Origin: Silene latifolia | Taxonomy: Eukaryota; Streptophyta; Magnoliopsida; Caryophyllales; Caryophyllaceae | Assembly (NCBI RefSeq): GCF_048544455.1 | Contig: NC_133526.1 | Coordinates: 5,100,001-5,164,000 of the forward strand | Direction: 5' to 3' | Length of the DNA stretch: 64,000 nt | In this document: positions 1-9,643 of the stretch, one piece after another | Position numbering within the stretch: the first letter of the stretch is position 1 | Layout of the letters: each line of letters begins with the position of its first letter | The notes under the pieces: model-generated | Databases searched by the model: none | What the model saw: the letters and a program-made list of their open reading frames with translations, nothing else | Told to the model about the DNA's origin: nothing | Program-made: the position numbers and the translations under genes

Positions 1-873
1 GATCCACCAAACCCTCAACCATCACCGAACCCCACTGACCCACCATCATCCGACGACATCCCTATCTCCACTATGGTAGGACGGCGCACACGAGGTGGTC
101 GAAAGAAAAATTCTTCTGTTCCGAGCTCTTCCTCTGAACCTGTTACCGTGGTTGTTGAAGATGTTGAAGAAGAAACCGAGTTTGATTTGAATGAGAATCC
201 CACCAAGTCCGCCGAGTCTGACCCGATTCCGGCGAAGAAAAACAACAAAAGGAAAGAAAAAGCCTCTTCATCCCAATTACCCCCAATCTCAGAAAATGTC
301 GAGCAAAGTAACATCGAAAACCCCATTGTTGATACTCCAATTGCAACTCATAAGAAGGTGAACCTAGTCGGGTTAATGTTTAAGCGTTTTCATCTTATTT
401 CGACCAAACTTCGTAGACCCTCTTCTAGCATGATTCACTTGCCCTATGGAATGTGGTTATCGGTTGTGCTCAAGGCACAAGGGGTTTTAGTGAGTACTAG
501 CTTGGGTTCTTTGGATATGTGTGATGTTATGAGTGATGGTCAAATGGGGAAGATGCTTATCAAAATTGAGAATGATGAATTAATTTCGGTGAAAATTAAG
601 AAGGACCCGGAGGTTGGGTCATCTAGTCAAGTGAATACGGGTAGTATGCGGGAAGTTCTTAATGTTGTGGCTGAGTTGGGTGCGTGGCTTAAGGAAGATG
701 CTCGTCAAAAGGACTTGGCAATCTCGGCCCTTGCTTCTACAGTGGACCTCATCCGTGGTGAGGTGGATATCATTTCCACCCTTGTGTCAACAAAAGAAAT
801 TGGTGATGATGCTCACGTGGATGATGATCCCTTGGGTAGTGGCTCGGATGGTGAACAAGCTTCCTCCCCTTAG
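1..873 (+). CDS. C-terminal part of a Sirevirus-like env-like/extra ORF (partial)
   Basis: The frame is open from the first base of the window to the stop at 871-873, so the start lies upstream; the ATG at 73 is probably internal. The visible 290 residues are low-complexity and charged: a Pro/Ser-rich start, a basic patch (RRTRGGRKK), acidic stretches (VEDVEEETEFD), a Lys-rich segment (KKNNKRKEK), and near the end a probable coiled coil around ELGAWLKEDARQKDLAISAL. No catalytic motif is visible. It lies about 540 bp upstream of a 1.5-kb LTR and is separated from it by two polypurine tracts. That is the place where Sirevirus elements carry their extra env-like ORF after pol. Assignment to that ORF is inference from position and composition. 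I do not recognise the protein itself, and a plant mobile-domain-like protein is the alternative. Confidence 0.5.
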   Translation, partial: DPPNPQPSPNPTDPPSSDDIPISTMVGRRTRGGRKKNSSVPSSSSEPVTVVVEDVEEETEFDLNENPTKSAESDPIPAKKNNKRKEKASSSQLPPISENVEQSNIENPIVDTPIATHKKVNLVGLMFKRFHLISTKLRRPSSSMIHLPYGMWLSVVLKAQGVLVSTSLGSLDMCDVMSDGQMGKMLIKIENDELISVKIKKDPEVGSSSQVNTGSMREVLNVVAELGAWLKEDARQKDLAISALASTVDLIRGEVDIISTLVSTKEIGDDAHVDDDPLGSGSDGEQASSP

Positions 874-1411
874 CCTATCCCTTTCCTCTCGCCCCCCTAA
901 CCTTTTACCCGTGCCTTTTTCATTTTGTCCCACCTTGGTTGTGCCCTTCTAAGACTATTCTCTTTACTTGTTATCTTGATGCTTGGTGGTTTGTATTAAA
1001 CTCTATTTAGCCGTGTTGAACTTTGATTAACTTATGTTTAATCCTTGTTTATGTTGACTTTGTTATCTTGTCACGACTACATGTGTCTTTTTGTGTTTTC
1101 TTGTGAAATATCTGCACTCTAATGCTTTTGACATCCCTATCCGTTTGATGATGTCAAGAGGGGGAAAAGGTAAACTCATGCTCTTAATCTCTTTGCATGT
1201 TGATTAACTAATGTCTTGTCTAACCTTCTTAGTCTTGAATCTTGTTTTGGGGCAATGTAAAATTGTCATGGTAGTGTGATTCTAGCTTTTGCCTTAGGTA
1301 AGGTAATAGTGTCCCTTCTCTCATTTGATCTTGCTTGCTTAAAATCTTGAATCAAGGTGTTTACATTGCTTATACATTCGTTTGGGGCTTGTCATCATCA
1401 AAGGGGGAATT
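874..1411 (+). other. Internal 3' non-coding region of Sirevirus-like element with two polypurine tracts
   Basis: There is no ORF worth reporting. Two purine runs are visible: AAGAGGGGGAAAAGG at 1156-1170, and AAAGGGGGAATT at 1400-1411 directly against the LTR start. The second is the likely plus-strand primer. More than one polypurine tract before the 3' LTR is a described trait of the Sirevirus group. Confidence 0.55.
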
Positions 1412-2067
1412 TGTTGGGTTCCTTATGTTGATGATAACATGCCCATTTGATTTGTGCCATCTTAGTTTACCTTTTCAGGATTAATGATGTAATCAAGCAT
1501 GGATTAAGAAGTGTTGAAGTTGTTAATCATCCCTTTGTATTAAGTCAAGTGTCATCTAATGTACAAGTGAGAAAGTAGAGTATAATAGAGTAATAGAAAC
1601 AGTCCAGACGACTGTTGCTTTCACGAGTAAACAGCTGCTTGGACTATTGCCACAACTCGTAAAACTTGAAGTTCCATTTTTATCTTTCAAAAGCTTTCAC
1701 GTGACTCTTATTTTTCAAAGATAAAAATCAGATTTTTATTAAGGAGATGGTCTTCATTAAAGAGTGGTTTGAATTATTATTTTCAAAATGTTTCCTCTTT
1801 GTGCAAATTCAACCCTTTGGTTCTTTAAGAAAACAAAGAATGCTTTTTGCCATTTTAGTGTCAACTTGTCATCATGTGACTTGTCTTTTCTCTCTTTGTT
1901 TTCTGAATTTGCAAGAGCTTTTAAGGTTATCTTTCAAACACTCTTTCTTTATTCTTACCTTTGCAAAAGAGGCCTTTTTGGTGCAAGTTTTGGGTGGTTG
2001 CAAATACCCTTCACATGTGTGGTCTTTGACCCTTCAAAACCCTAGCAACCCCTTCACTCACCTCCTC

Positions 2068-2075
2068 TATATAAA
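2068..2075 (+). promoter_or_regulatory. TATA box of the Sirevirus-like LTR
   Basis: TATATAAA lies in a GC-richer context (CCTCCTC before, CCGTGCC after). It would place the transcript start near 2100, so the hairpin array at 2344-2525 would be in the R/U5 part of the RNA. Confidence 0.6.
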
Positions 2076-2343
2076 CCGTGCCATCCTCCTCATAAAACTT
2101 AAGACTTCTTTCTGAATTTATTTTCAAGTTTGCAAATTTGTTTTTCAAAGTTTTAAAACCGTGTCAATTGCAAAACCTTCAAAGAGTCTTCAAATTACTA
2201 CAGTCGTGGCTACTGTTACTTTATAATACTAAACTCTCTTGCTTAAGAATTGTTGATCTTGTAAAAGTTGTCCATCTCTATTCTTTGCTAAGAATATGTT
2301 AGTGGAAACTTGATCCTATAACATTCTAAGTGTGTTAGTAGAG

Positions 2344-2525
2344 TTTAGGACGGAGTAGTCTTTAACTCTTGACAACCGGAGTAGGTTGTGAGTTGGCAAC
2401 CGGAGTAGGTTGCGAGCTAGCTTGTCATAAGAACGGAGTAGTTCTTGTACTAGCTTTACAACCGGAGTAGGTTGGTGTCTTTTATTGTACGGGTCTTTTA
2501 GTAGTCGGAGTAGATCACTAAAAGA
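2344..2525 (+). repeat. Six palindromes with a constant GGAGTA loop
   Basis: GGAGTA occurs at 2352, 2378, 2402, 2435, 2464 and 2507. Each copy is flanked by an inverted repeat: TTTAGGAC/GTCTTTAA, ACAACC/GGTTGT, GCAACC/GGTTGC, AAGAAC/GTTCTT, ACAACC/GGTTGG, and a 13-bp stem with one mismatch at 2494-2525. The stems differ in sequence and length while the 6-nt loop is constant, so base pairing rather than sequence seems to be conserved. Confidence 0.75.
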
Positions 2526-2931
2526 AAGCAATAAAATGGTAGATTGGACGTAGGCACTTGAGTTTCTTGCCGAACCAATTCAAAAATCTCGTGTTCAAGT
2601 GTTTACTTTATTTCCGCTGCAATTTACTTTGTTTGTTTGTTTTGCTTTGCTTAACCTTAGAAGTAATAGTTCATCATACTGTCGCATTTGGTCTGCAGTC
2701 ATATTCCACAAACTGAGACAAATAGATACAGTCAGAACGATTGTTACTTTCATACTTCAGCAAACATTCATCGTGATACTTGTTCAATCTTTCTATATTA
2801 TTCAAAGTATCTTCTCATCTCTTTTGTCCTCGTAACTCACTTTAATTAATAAAGTTGAAGTTATAAAATTTTAAAATTGTACCTAATTCACCCCCTCCCC
2901 CTCTTAGGTACTTGAATCCATAAACTCAACA

Positions 2932-3435
2932 CATATGTAATATGCAGACTTGATTTTTCGTTAATTTGTTGCTAAATCAAGCAGATTGACTTTATTTTTC
3001 TTTAATTTGTTGCTAGATCAAATACCTTCAGTTTCAGCTTCGATCATTGTATTGCTAACACCTACGGAGCAAGGGGTGGCTGGAGCGAGGTCGGCCGGAG
3101 AAACATTGAACGGTGACTAGACTGACCGAGCAAGGGATGTTGAATGAAGGTGGTGTTGGTGGTGAAGGGAGATGAGAGAAGGGAGAAAAAAATCAATTGA
3201 TGAGAGAATGAAAAAAAAATGACAAGGGTAACATTGTAAAAGACGTATGTGAAAGAGTAAAAGACGTATGTGAAAAAGCACGTCCCTAAAAAAATTTCGT
3301 TAGTATTAAGTTAGCATAAGATAAGATTACTTTATAGTAGTATTAACATTTGGGGTAATTAAAAGTCGTAAAATGGTCATTAATAATTTAACGGTAAATA
3401 CCCGTGTAAAATTTTTCGAAATTTTTAGTCTAAAT
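2932..3435. other. Intergenic; end of a dispersed repeat at about 3060-3290
   Basis: There is no gene. From about 3060 to 3290 the sequence matches the reverse complement of 55,497-55,760. The shared parts are a GT-rich stretch and then two tandem copies of GTATGTGAAAGAGTAAA-like sequence at about 3245-3285. It looks like one end of the terminal-inverted-repeat element seen complete at 55,497-56,190. The rest is AT-rich and unassigned. Confidence 0.5.
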
Positions 3436-4019
3436 TGATGGGGCATATTCAGCACCCGCTGACCGAGTCAACATATTGACCAAGGTCAAAGCTAAAACTG
3501 ACAACAAGTCAACAAGAAGGACGACCTAGCCGACGAAGCCTGCCGGCCTGTCACTTGGGTCTCGGCTCGGCAACTAGCCGGCCGAGAGGCACATCCGTGT
3601 ACTCACATCCAGTCCTCTCGGCATGGAGTCAACCAGGCCTGCCGGCCTGCCATGGGTCCCTCGGCCGAGGGCAAGATGGTCTTTCCACCTGCTCTGCCAC
3701 TTGGCCACTACGTGACAAAAGGTGAAAGTCTATAAATACTCCGCATCTCTCATTGAGAAAAGGATTCCAAATCAATCCGAAAATCATAATAATCTGGTAT
3801 AAACTCCCTTATCTCTCTACAATATACTTTGCCAAGTAACATACAACTTATCTCTCTAAGTTTACTGACTTGAGCGTCGGAGTGAGTACATTTGGCCCCA
3901 AGCCGAGTCCTCAGTTTGTTAATCTTTTACAGGAAAGAGTGAAAGGAAGAGACGAGCAACGACATCATTCAACAAGCTTACGTGGTCACAATAACTGCTT
4001 CGGAATTACACCCGGAACA
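3436..4019 (+). mobile_element. Solo LTR of a Tat/Retand-type gypsy element
   Basis: The LTR starts TGATGGGGCATATTC and ends CCCGGAACA (584 bp), collinear with the 603-bp 5' LTR at 58,637-59,239. It has the same TATA box (TATAAATA, 3731-3738) and the same GACTTGAGCGTCGGAGTGAG block. It is flanked by a perfect 5-bp target duplication, TAAAT at 3431-3435 and 4020-4024. No internal region or second LTR follows, so this is a solo LTR left by LTR-LTR recombination. Confidence 0.92.
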
Positions 4020-4024
4020 TAAAT

Positions 4025-4322
4025 AACTTTCAAATTGTTTGATGAGCTAAAAGTGTGATCATGACAAAAGTTAAGGAAAAACTTGTTGAAAGATGTGGTC
4101 GTATGCCATAATAGAGGCTTTTTGTTAGTAGCGGAGTTATAATTTACACTTTAAAAAAATTGATAAAATCTTAGTGGGGCGAACATAATTTATATATAAA
4201 AACTCAAAAAAAGTTCGAAAATTTAAATTAATAACTTTGAAAGCTTAATCCGCCAATAGAGACGGTTTCCGGTTTCGTCTCTTGCTAACCCCTCCTAACA
4301 CCACTTCTGTAGTTTGTTTGTA
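4025..4322. other. Short AT-rich intergenic stretch
   Basis: I see no ORF, repeat or RNA gene here. Confidence 0.5.
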
Positions 4323-4327
4323 CTTAT

Positions 4328-4547
4328 TGTTAAGAAAATACATAACCTGCTGCCCTATATTCTTTCCTATTCTTTCTCATATTGTTTATATTGGTAGTAG
4401 TCAATTCTTGTTCCTAGTCTTTAGCTTGTAGTTCCTATAATTTAGCATCTTGTTATTTAGGATAGTTAGGTCTCTATTGCTATAAATATTGATGTATTCT
4501 GTACGTTGTATTCATTCACTCAATACAAATATTATTCATACTTTACA
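4328..4547 (+). repeat. 5' LTR of the copia element
   Basis: The LTR runs from TGTTAAG to TTTACA, 220 bp. It contains TATAAATA at 4481-4488. It is almost identical to the 3' LTR. Confidence 0.95.
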
Positions 4548-4562
4548 TGGTATCACGAAGCC
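4548..4562 (+). promoter_or_regulatory. Primer-binding site of the copia element
   Basis: TGGTATCACGAAGCC abuts the 5' LTR. The first bases are those of the usual copia site complementary to initiator Met-tRNA; the later bases diverge from it. Confidence 0.6.
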
Positions 4563-4649
4563 TTCGATCCTCACGATCATAAAAACCGATTCCCCGTCTT
4601 TCTTTGTCTCGTATATTCGTCACTCAGTCCGAGTTCCCTTCCTCCTGCA

Positions 4650-4985
4650 ATGGCCAATCAACATCTCCAACTCGCCAATGCCGCACAACCAAACTCGCCC
4701 CTCACCCTTGTCACTCTCTCCAATTGTATCCAACTTAAGGATACAATGACTTTCCTACAATGGCGTTTCCAAGTACGCGCCATTATGAACGGCCTTCAAC
4801 TCTTTTCCTATCTTGATGGCACGAACCCCGAACCACCCAAAACCATAACTGTAGCCGCAACCCCCTGCCACCGAGCCCACCATCGAACCCAACCCAGCCC
4901 ATTCCACTTGGTACCGTCAGGACCAACTAATTCTTGGTGCCCTCACGGGCACCTTGTCTTCTCCTATCGCCGGATTTATTGTTAA
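4650..4985 (+). pseudogene. copia gag, N-terminal part (frameshifted)
   Basis: The ATG at 4650 is the first one after the leader that gives a typical copia gag start (MANQHLQLANAAQ...). It is followed by the TFLQWRFQVRAIMNGLQLF segment of the UBN2/gag-polypeptide type. Codons stay gag-like up to a run of five C at 4861-4865. Downstream the gag-like sequence (TWYRQDQLILGALTG) continues in the frame of the next ORF, so a one-base indel in the C run broke the gene. The natural frame then stops at 4985. Gag packages the element RNA into virus-like particles; this copy cannot make the full protein unaided. Confidence 0.85.
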
Positions 4986-7122
4986 TGACAATACGTCCCA
5001 TGAAGCTTGGTCTACTCTAACTCGGACCTTCGCTAATTCCTCCAGTGGTCATCGCCTACAAATTAAAGATCGCCTTGATAACATATCTCACACCGAAACT
5101 ATGTCTATTACCGAGTACATGACATCCATCAAAGCGTGTACCGATGACCTTGCTCAGCTCGAACACCCTATGGACATTGATGATATTACCAACAAAATCC
5201 TCAATGGCCTCGATCAAGACAAATATCGGTCCGTCATTGAAGCGGTTCGTGCTAGAGACACTCCGATCTCCTTTGAAGCTCTACACGAAAAGCTCATTCA
5301 ACATGAACTCCGTGTCAAACACACCACAACCCCCTCCGTTCCCACAACCTTTCAACCCTCCGCTCATGCTGCCTCTCACTCTCGCTATCAATACTCCAAC
5401 AACAACCAAAATCGCTCCTATTCTTCCTCCTCGAAACCTGCCTACAACAACAACACTTACCAAAACTCGAACCGCAACTACTCTTCCAATTCGAACACCT
5501 CCTCCTCCCCGAAACCCTACCGTGGTCGATGCCACTTCTGTGATGAGGTCGGCCACGTCGCCTCTGCGTGCCCGCTTCTTCAGAAATTGTATCCCAATGT
5601 AGTCTTCCCCACCCGCCAAAACAGAGGACCGCGTCCTCAAGCCAATACCGACACTCAATCCAACACTGTGCCTCCTCGCTCTTGGGTTGTTGACAGTGGC
5701 GCCTCTCACCATATCACGGATGATTTGAATACTCTGTCCCTTCATAACCCATATGAAGGACCCGATGATCTTCTTATTGGTGATGGCTCGCCCCTCTCCA
5801 TAACCCATACTGGTTCTTTTTCACTTCCCTGCTCTTCTCGCTCTCTTTCCTTTTCTAACGTTTTAGTTGTCCCACAAATATCTCATAAATTATTTTCCGT
5901 CTCTCAATTCTGCCGTGATAATAATGCCTATGCTAAATTCTTATCTGGCTCGTTTTCTTTACATGACATTCAGACGGACTCAATCCTCCTTCACGGCAAT
6001 CTCATTGACGGCATGTACTATTGGACTCCGTCTTCGCCTCACGCACACACGACTCAAGCTTCCGACTCCTCCTCCTGGCATCATCGCTTAGGACACCCCT
6101 CAAATAAAATTATGCAGCTTTTTAATTCTAGGTTTAAATTACGTCTTTCTAATTTCGATCATTGTATTTCATGTCAACTCAATAAAAGTCACAAATTGCC
6201 TTTCTCTGTTTCTACACTACAATCATCAGCCCCTCTTGACTTAATATTTTCTGACCTATGGATATCTCCCGTCCCTTCTCCCGACTCATTTAAATATTAT
6301 GTTATTTTCGTCGATCACTTTACACATTATATTTGGATTTATCCGTTAAAACAAAAATCCGACACCGCATCCACTTTTATTAAATTTCGAGCCATTGTTG
6401 AAAAATATTTCAACAAACCAATCCGACAATTTTACTCCGACAATGGAGGAGAATTCATTAAACTTACACAGCATCTTCTCACTAACGGTATAAATTTTCT
6501 CACTTCTCCTCCGCACACCCCTGAACACAATGGTTTTGTTGAAAGACGGCACCGTCACATTGTTGAGACGGGTCTCTCGCTGCTCTCTCACGCCCAACTT
6601 CCAACCTCGTTCTGGCCTTATGCGTTTTCCACGGAAGTTTATTTAATCAATAGATTGCCTACATCGACCCTCCAAAATAATTCCCCATACTCTATCCTAT
6701 TTAAATCCGAACCAAACATTAATAAACTCCATAGTTTCGGTTGTCTCTGCTTTCCGTGGCTTCGCCCATATACCCGACATAAACTAGAATCCCGCTCTCT
6801 TCAATGTATCTTTCTTGGGTATTCACAAACCCAAAGTGCCTATTTGTGTCTCGACCTGATTACCTCACGGGTCTACACATCTCGACATGTCCGTTTCTTC
6901 GATACTGAATTCCCTTACTCTGCTCTTCTCAAACTTTCTGAAACCCCCTCTTCGATTAACCCCAATGACTGGTGCTCCTTCTCTGTTCCTGTTCTTCAAT
7001 CCGCAACCTCACCAGCCACGCTCTCCACTGAAACCTCCACCGAACCCACCCAACACCCTTCCACCTCCCCTGCCACCTCTTCCCCTAACCACGACACAAA
7101 CCAGCCTCCCTCCTTCTCTTAG
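4954..7122 (+). pseudogene. copia gag (C-terminal)-protease-integrase ORF, ended by a premature stop
   Basis: The open frame is 722 codons; the ATG at 4954 is internal to gag. Domains in order: gag C-terminal half; CCHC zinc knuckle CHFCDEVGHVASAC (residues 193-206); aspartic protease with DSGA (Asp 247); integrase zinc-binding region starting WHHRLGHPS (about 375) with a later CISC pair; integrase core with FVDHFTHY and SDNGGEF (about 495-500); and the conserved TPEHNGFVERRHRHIVETG block. A TAG at 7120-7122 stops it in the Pro/Ser/Thr-rich linker between integrase and reverse transcriptase. Homology continues in the same frame after that codon, so this is a nonsense lesion and not the natural end. 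Confidence 0.9.
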
Positions 7123-7368
7123 ATACCTTCATCATCTACCTCTCATCACAACACTCGTCTCTCCAATAATATCATCAAACCAAACCCGAAATACGCAAAG
7201 TTATCCTCTGTTCCTACTGCCTATATTACTCCAACCACTGTGAAACAGGCTCTCGTTGACCCCCGATGGAGAGCAGCTATGCAATCTGAGTACGATGCCC
7301 TCATACGCAATGGCACGTGGACTCTTGTCCCTCCCGATCAATCCCAAAACATTATTGGTTGTAAATGG
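7123..7368 (+). pseudogene. copia linker and start of reverse transcriptase, between stop and frameshift
   Basis: This stretch stays in the frame of the upstream ORF after the TAG. It encodes the usual linker and reverse transcriptase entry (KQALVDPRWRAAMQSEYDAL, then NGTWTLVPP and IGCKWV). Near 7368-7371 the homology moves to another frame, consistent with loss of one base in the GTTTCC context. Confidence 0.85.
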
Positions 7369-8786
7369 GTTTCCGAATTAAATATAATCCTGATGGTTCT
7401 CTTAAGCAACACAAAGCCCGTCTTGTTGCCAAAGGATTCCATCAGAGACCTGGCCTTGACTATACCGAAACTTTCAGCCCCGTTATAAAACCCGTCACAA
7501 TCCGTCTTGTCCTCTCCCTTGCCGTCTCTAGTGGTTGGTCCCTGCGTCAAATTGACATTAATAATGCCTTTCTTCAAGGAACTTTGACTGAGTCCGTATA
7601 TATGGTTCAACCTCCGAGGTTCGCAAATAATGATACTCCGAATCACGTTTGCAAACTAAGCAAAGCTATTTACGGTTTGAAACAAGCACCGCGTGCTTGG
7701 TACACTGAACTGAAAAATTATTTTCTTTCATACGGTTTTCGAAATTCAATTTCAGACTCCTCCCTGTTTATTTTTGATCGCGCTAATGTTCGATTATTCG
7801 CTCTTGTCTATGTTGATGATATTGTTATTACAGGTCCTAACTCTACTAATGTTGATCGGTTTATTCAAGCCATATCAGCATGTTTTTCTTTGAAGGATTT
7901 AGGGCCTTTGTCGTATTTTCTGGGCATGGAAGTAACTCCAACGAAGAGTGGTATTCATCTTAATCAGTCCAAGTATATTTCTGACATTCTTGTTCGGTTT
8001 AATATGCTTGATTGCAATCCCTCGACAACTCCCATGCTCTCGCATCCTCAACTAATTCGTGAAGATCACTTGCCAATTATTGATGCTACAAACTACAGAG
8101 CAGCCGTTGGTAGCTTGCAATATCTTTCTTTAACGAGACCTGACATTGCTTTTCCGGTAAATAAATTGGCTCAGTTCCTCACCTATCCGACAACCACGCA
8201 TTGGGGAGCGCTTAAGCGCCTTCTACGTTTCTTAAAGGGTACAATTCATAAGGGCATTTCGTTTGATAAATGCAATCAATTCAATTTTCATGCCTATTGC
8301 GATGCAGACTTAGCCGGTGATCACAATGACTACTTATCGACTACTGGTTTTATTGTTTTTATTGGTAAGCACCCAATCTCGTGGTCGTCGAAGAAGCAGC
8401 GTGCACTATCTCGCTCCTCAACAGAGGCGGAATTTCGTGCCATAGCAGATACAACTTCGGAAGTTTTATGGTTAAAATCCCTCTTTAGTGAGCTGCATAT
8501 TCCTTTACCCAAATCACCTGTTATATTTTGTGATAACCTAAGTGCTACAAACTATTCTGCCAATCCTATTTTTCACTCTCGCATGAAGCACTTAACCTTG
8601 GCTTTCCATTTCGTTCGTGAGCAGGTGCATCTCAGGCATATAAGAGTCCAACATATTAATGGAGATGATCAACTCGCTGACATCTTAACTAAACCCTTGT
8701 CTAGACCACGGTTCGATTTGCTTGCATCCAAGATCGGTCTTACACTCCGTCTGTCCGTCTTGAGGGAGTGTGTTAAGAATACATAA
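7365..8786 (+). pseudogene. copia reverse transcriptase-RNase H ORF
   Basis: 473 codons, intact from the frameshift to the end. The reverse transcriptase starts within the [17 protein letters not shown] block. It has the polymerase motif YVDDIV (residues 149-154; the two Asp are metal ligands), then LSYFLGMEV and the thumb region. The RNase H part carries [19 protein letters not shown] and the DILTKPL tail. The ORF runs 16 bases into the 3' LTR. On its own it lacks gag, protease and integrase. The catalytic residues I can see are present, so the damage is confined to upstream lesions. Confidence 0.92.
8760..8770 (+). promoter_or_regulatory. Polypurine tract of the copia element
   Basis: TTGAGGGAGTG directly precedes the 3' LTR start, the expected plus-strand priming site. 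It overlaps the end of the RNase H ORF. Confidence 0.7.
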
Positions 8787-8988
8787 CCTGCTGCCCTATA
8801 TTCTTTCCTATTCTTTCTCATATTGTTTATATTGTTAGTAGTCAATTCTTGTTCCTAGTCTTTAGCTTGTAGTTCCTATAATTTAGCATCTTGTTATTTA
8901 GGATAGTTAGGTCTCTATTGCTATAAATATTGATGTATTCTGTACGTTGTATTCATTCACTCAATACAAATATTATTCATACTTTACA
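8771..8988 (+). repeat. 3' LTR of the copia element
   Basis: 218 bp, from TGTTAAG to TTTACA. Compared with the 5' LTR it lacks two A near the start and has one G-to-T change. Confidence 0.95.
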
Positions 8989-8993
8989 CTTCT

Positions 8994-9643
8994 CAATTAG
9001 GAATCATTAAGGACCGATGGCCTTGATCTTTCGCTAGAAATTTCCTACTACATACAAGACCACGCCCAATTCAGATTTGTCGCATCATGTGTGTGTATTT
9101 AGACTCGCTAATCGAGTTAGTTGGGTCGATGCCATGGGATTATTTCGAAATTGCGAGAATTTGGGTCAGGTTCGGATCATTTTAAGTTATGGATAACATA
9201 CATTACAAGACGATAAACATTTGGGTTGGATAAGATGAGATTTGGTCGATTTGAATACCGGGTCAAATTTGAATATTCTATTCGGATGCGGATCAAATAC
9301 GAATCAAATCAATTTTACCAGGTCTAGTCGTATTAAGATTTGAAATATTAGTCCGTCGAAAATAAATTTGGAGTCATTATCAAATATTCCATTCAATTGC
9401 CAAGGTTTAGACCCACCAAGATCCAATTCTTCACATTTATTCACATAAGAGTCCAAAGTCAAGAAATTTCCTACTTTGGCCACAATCAACAGTCTTCTCC
9501 TACAAGTATAACACTTGCGAATTGCTATTGCTCCCTTCACTAATTAACTTCATAACTTGTATCCACCTCTTCATCTATTTCGTGTTCTTCGCGAAAACCC
9601 TTTTCCCTCTTCCTCTCTCGAAACAAATTACAAAGACGTAAAT
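8994..9643. other. Intergenic/upstream region of the ML-domain gene
   Basis: There is no convincing ORF. Several GGGTT/CGGATC-rich stretches occur near 9115-9300. The last 90 bases before the ATG are pyrimidine-rich (CCTCTTCATC, CCCTCTTCCTCTCTCG), as expected for a plant 5' leader. I could not single out a TATA box. Confidence 0.4.

Larger units (their letters stand above)
1412..2931 (+). mobile_element. 3' LTR of Sirevirus-like Ty1-copia element
   Basis: The LTR starts TGTTGGGTTCC right after a polypurine tract and ends ...CTCAACA, giving the standard TG...CA ends and a length of about 1,520 bp. A TATA box (TATATAAA) lies at 2068-2075. The 3' part has a C-rich stretch (CACCCCCTCCCCCTCTTAGG) typical of Sirevirus-type LTR ends. 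The 5' LTR and pol lie outside the window, so target duplication and LTR divergence cannot be tested. A 7-bp-stem palindrome (AACAGTC-CAGAC-GACTGTT) sits near 1597-1616, and degenerate relatives occur near 2200 and 2730. Confidence 0.7.
4328..8988 (+). mobile_element. Ty1-copia retrotransposon, complete but coding-defective
   Basis: This is a 4,661-bp element with LTRs at 4328-4547 and 8771-8988. The flanks CTTAT (4323-4327) and CTTCT (8989-8993) match at 4 of 5 bases and are the probable target duplication. A primer-binding region (TGGTATCACGAAGCC) starts directly after the 5' LTR, and a polypurine tract (TTGAGGGAGTG) precedes the 3' LTR. The order gag, protease, integrase, reverse transcriptase, RNase H is that of copia. 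The small size and short LTRs fit the Ale/Retrofit group (inference). The LTRs differ by one substitution and one 2-bp indel, so the insertion is recent. Even so, the reading frame is broken near 4861, at 7120 and near 7368. Confidence 0.95.

Noticed and set aside
5281..5808. 175-codon minus-strand ORF within the copia element
   Set aside because: It is the reverse-strand shadow of the Asn/Ser-rich gag C-terminus and zinc knuckle.
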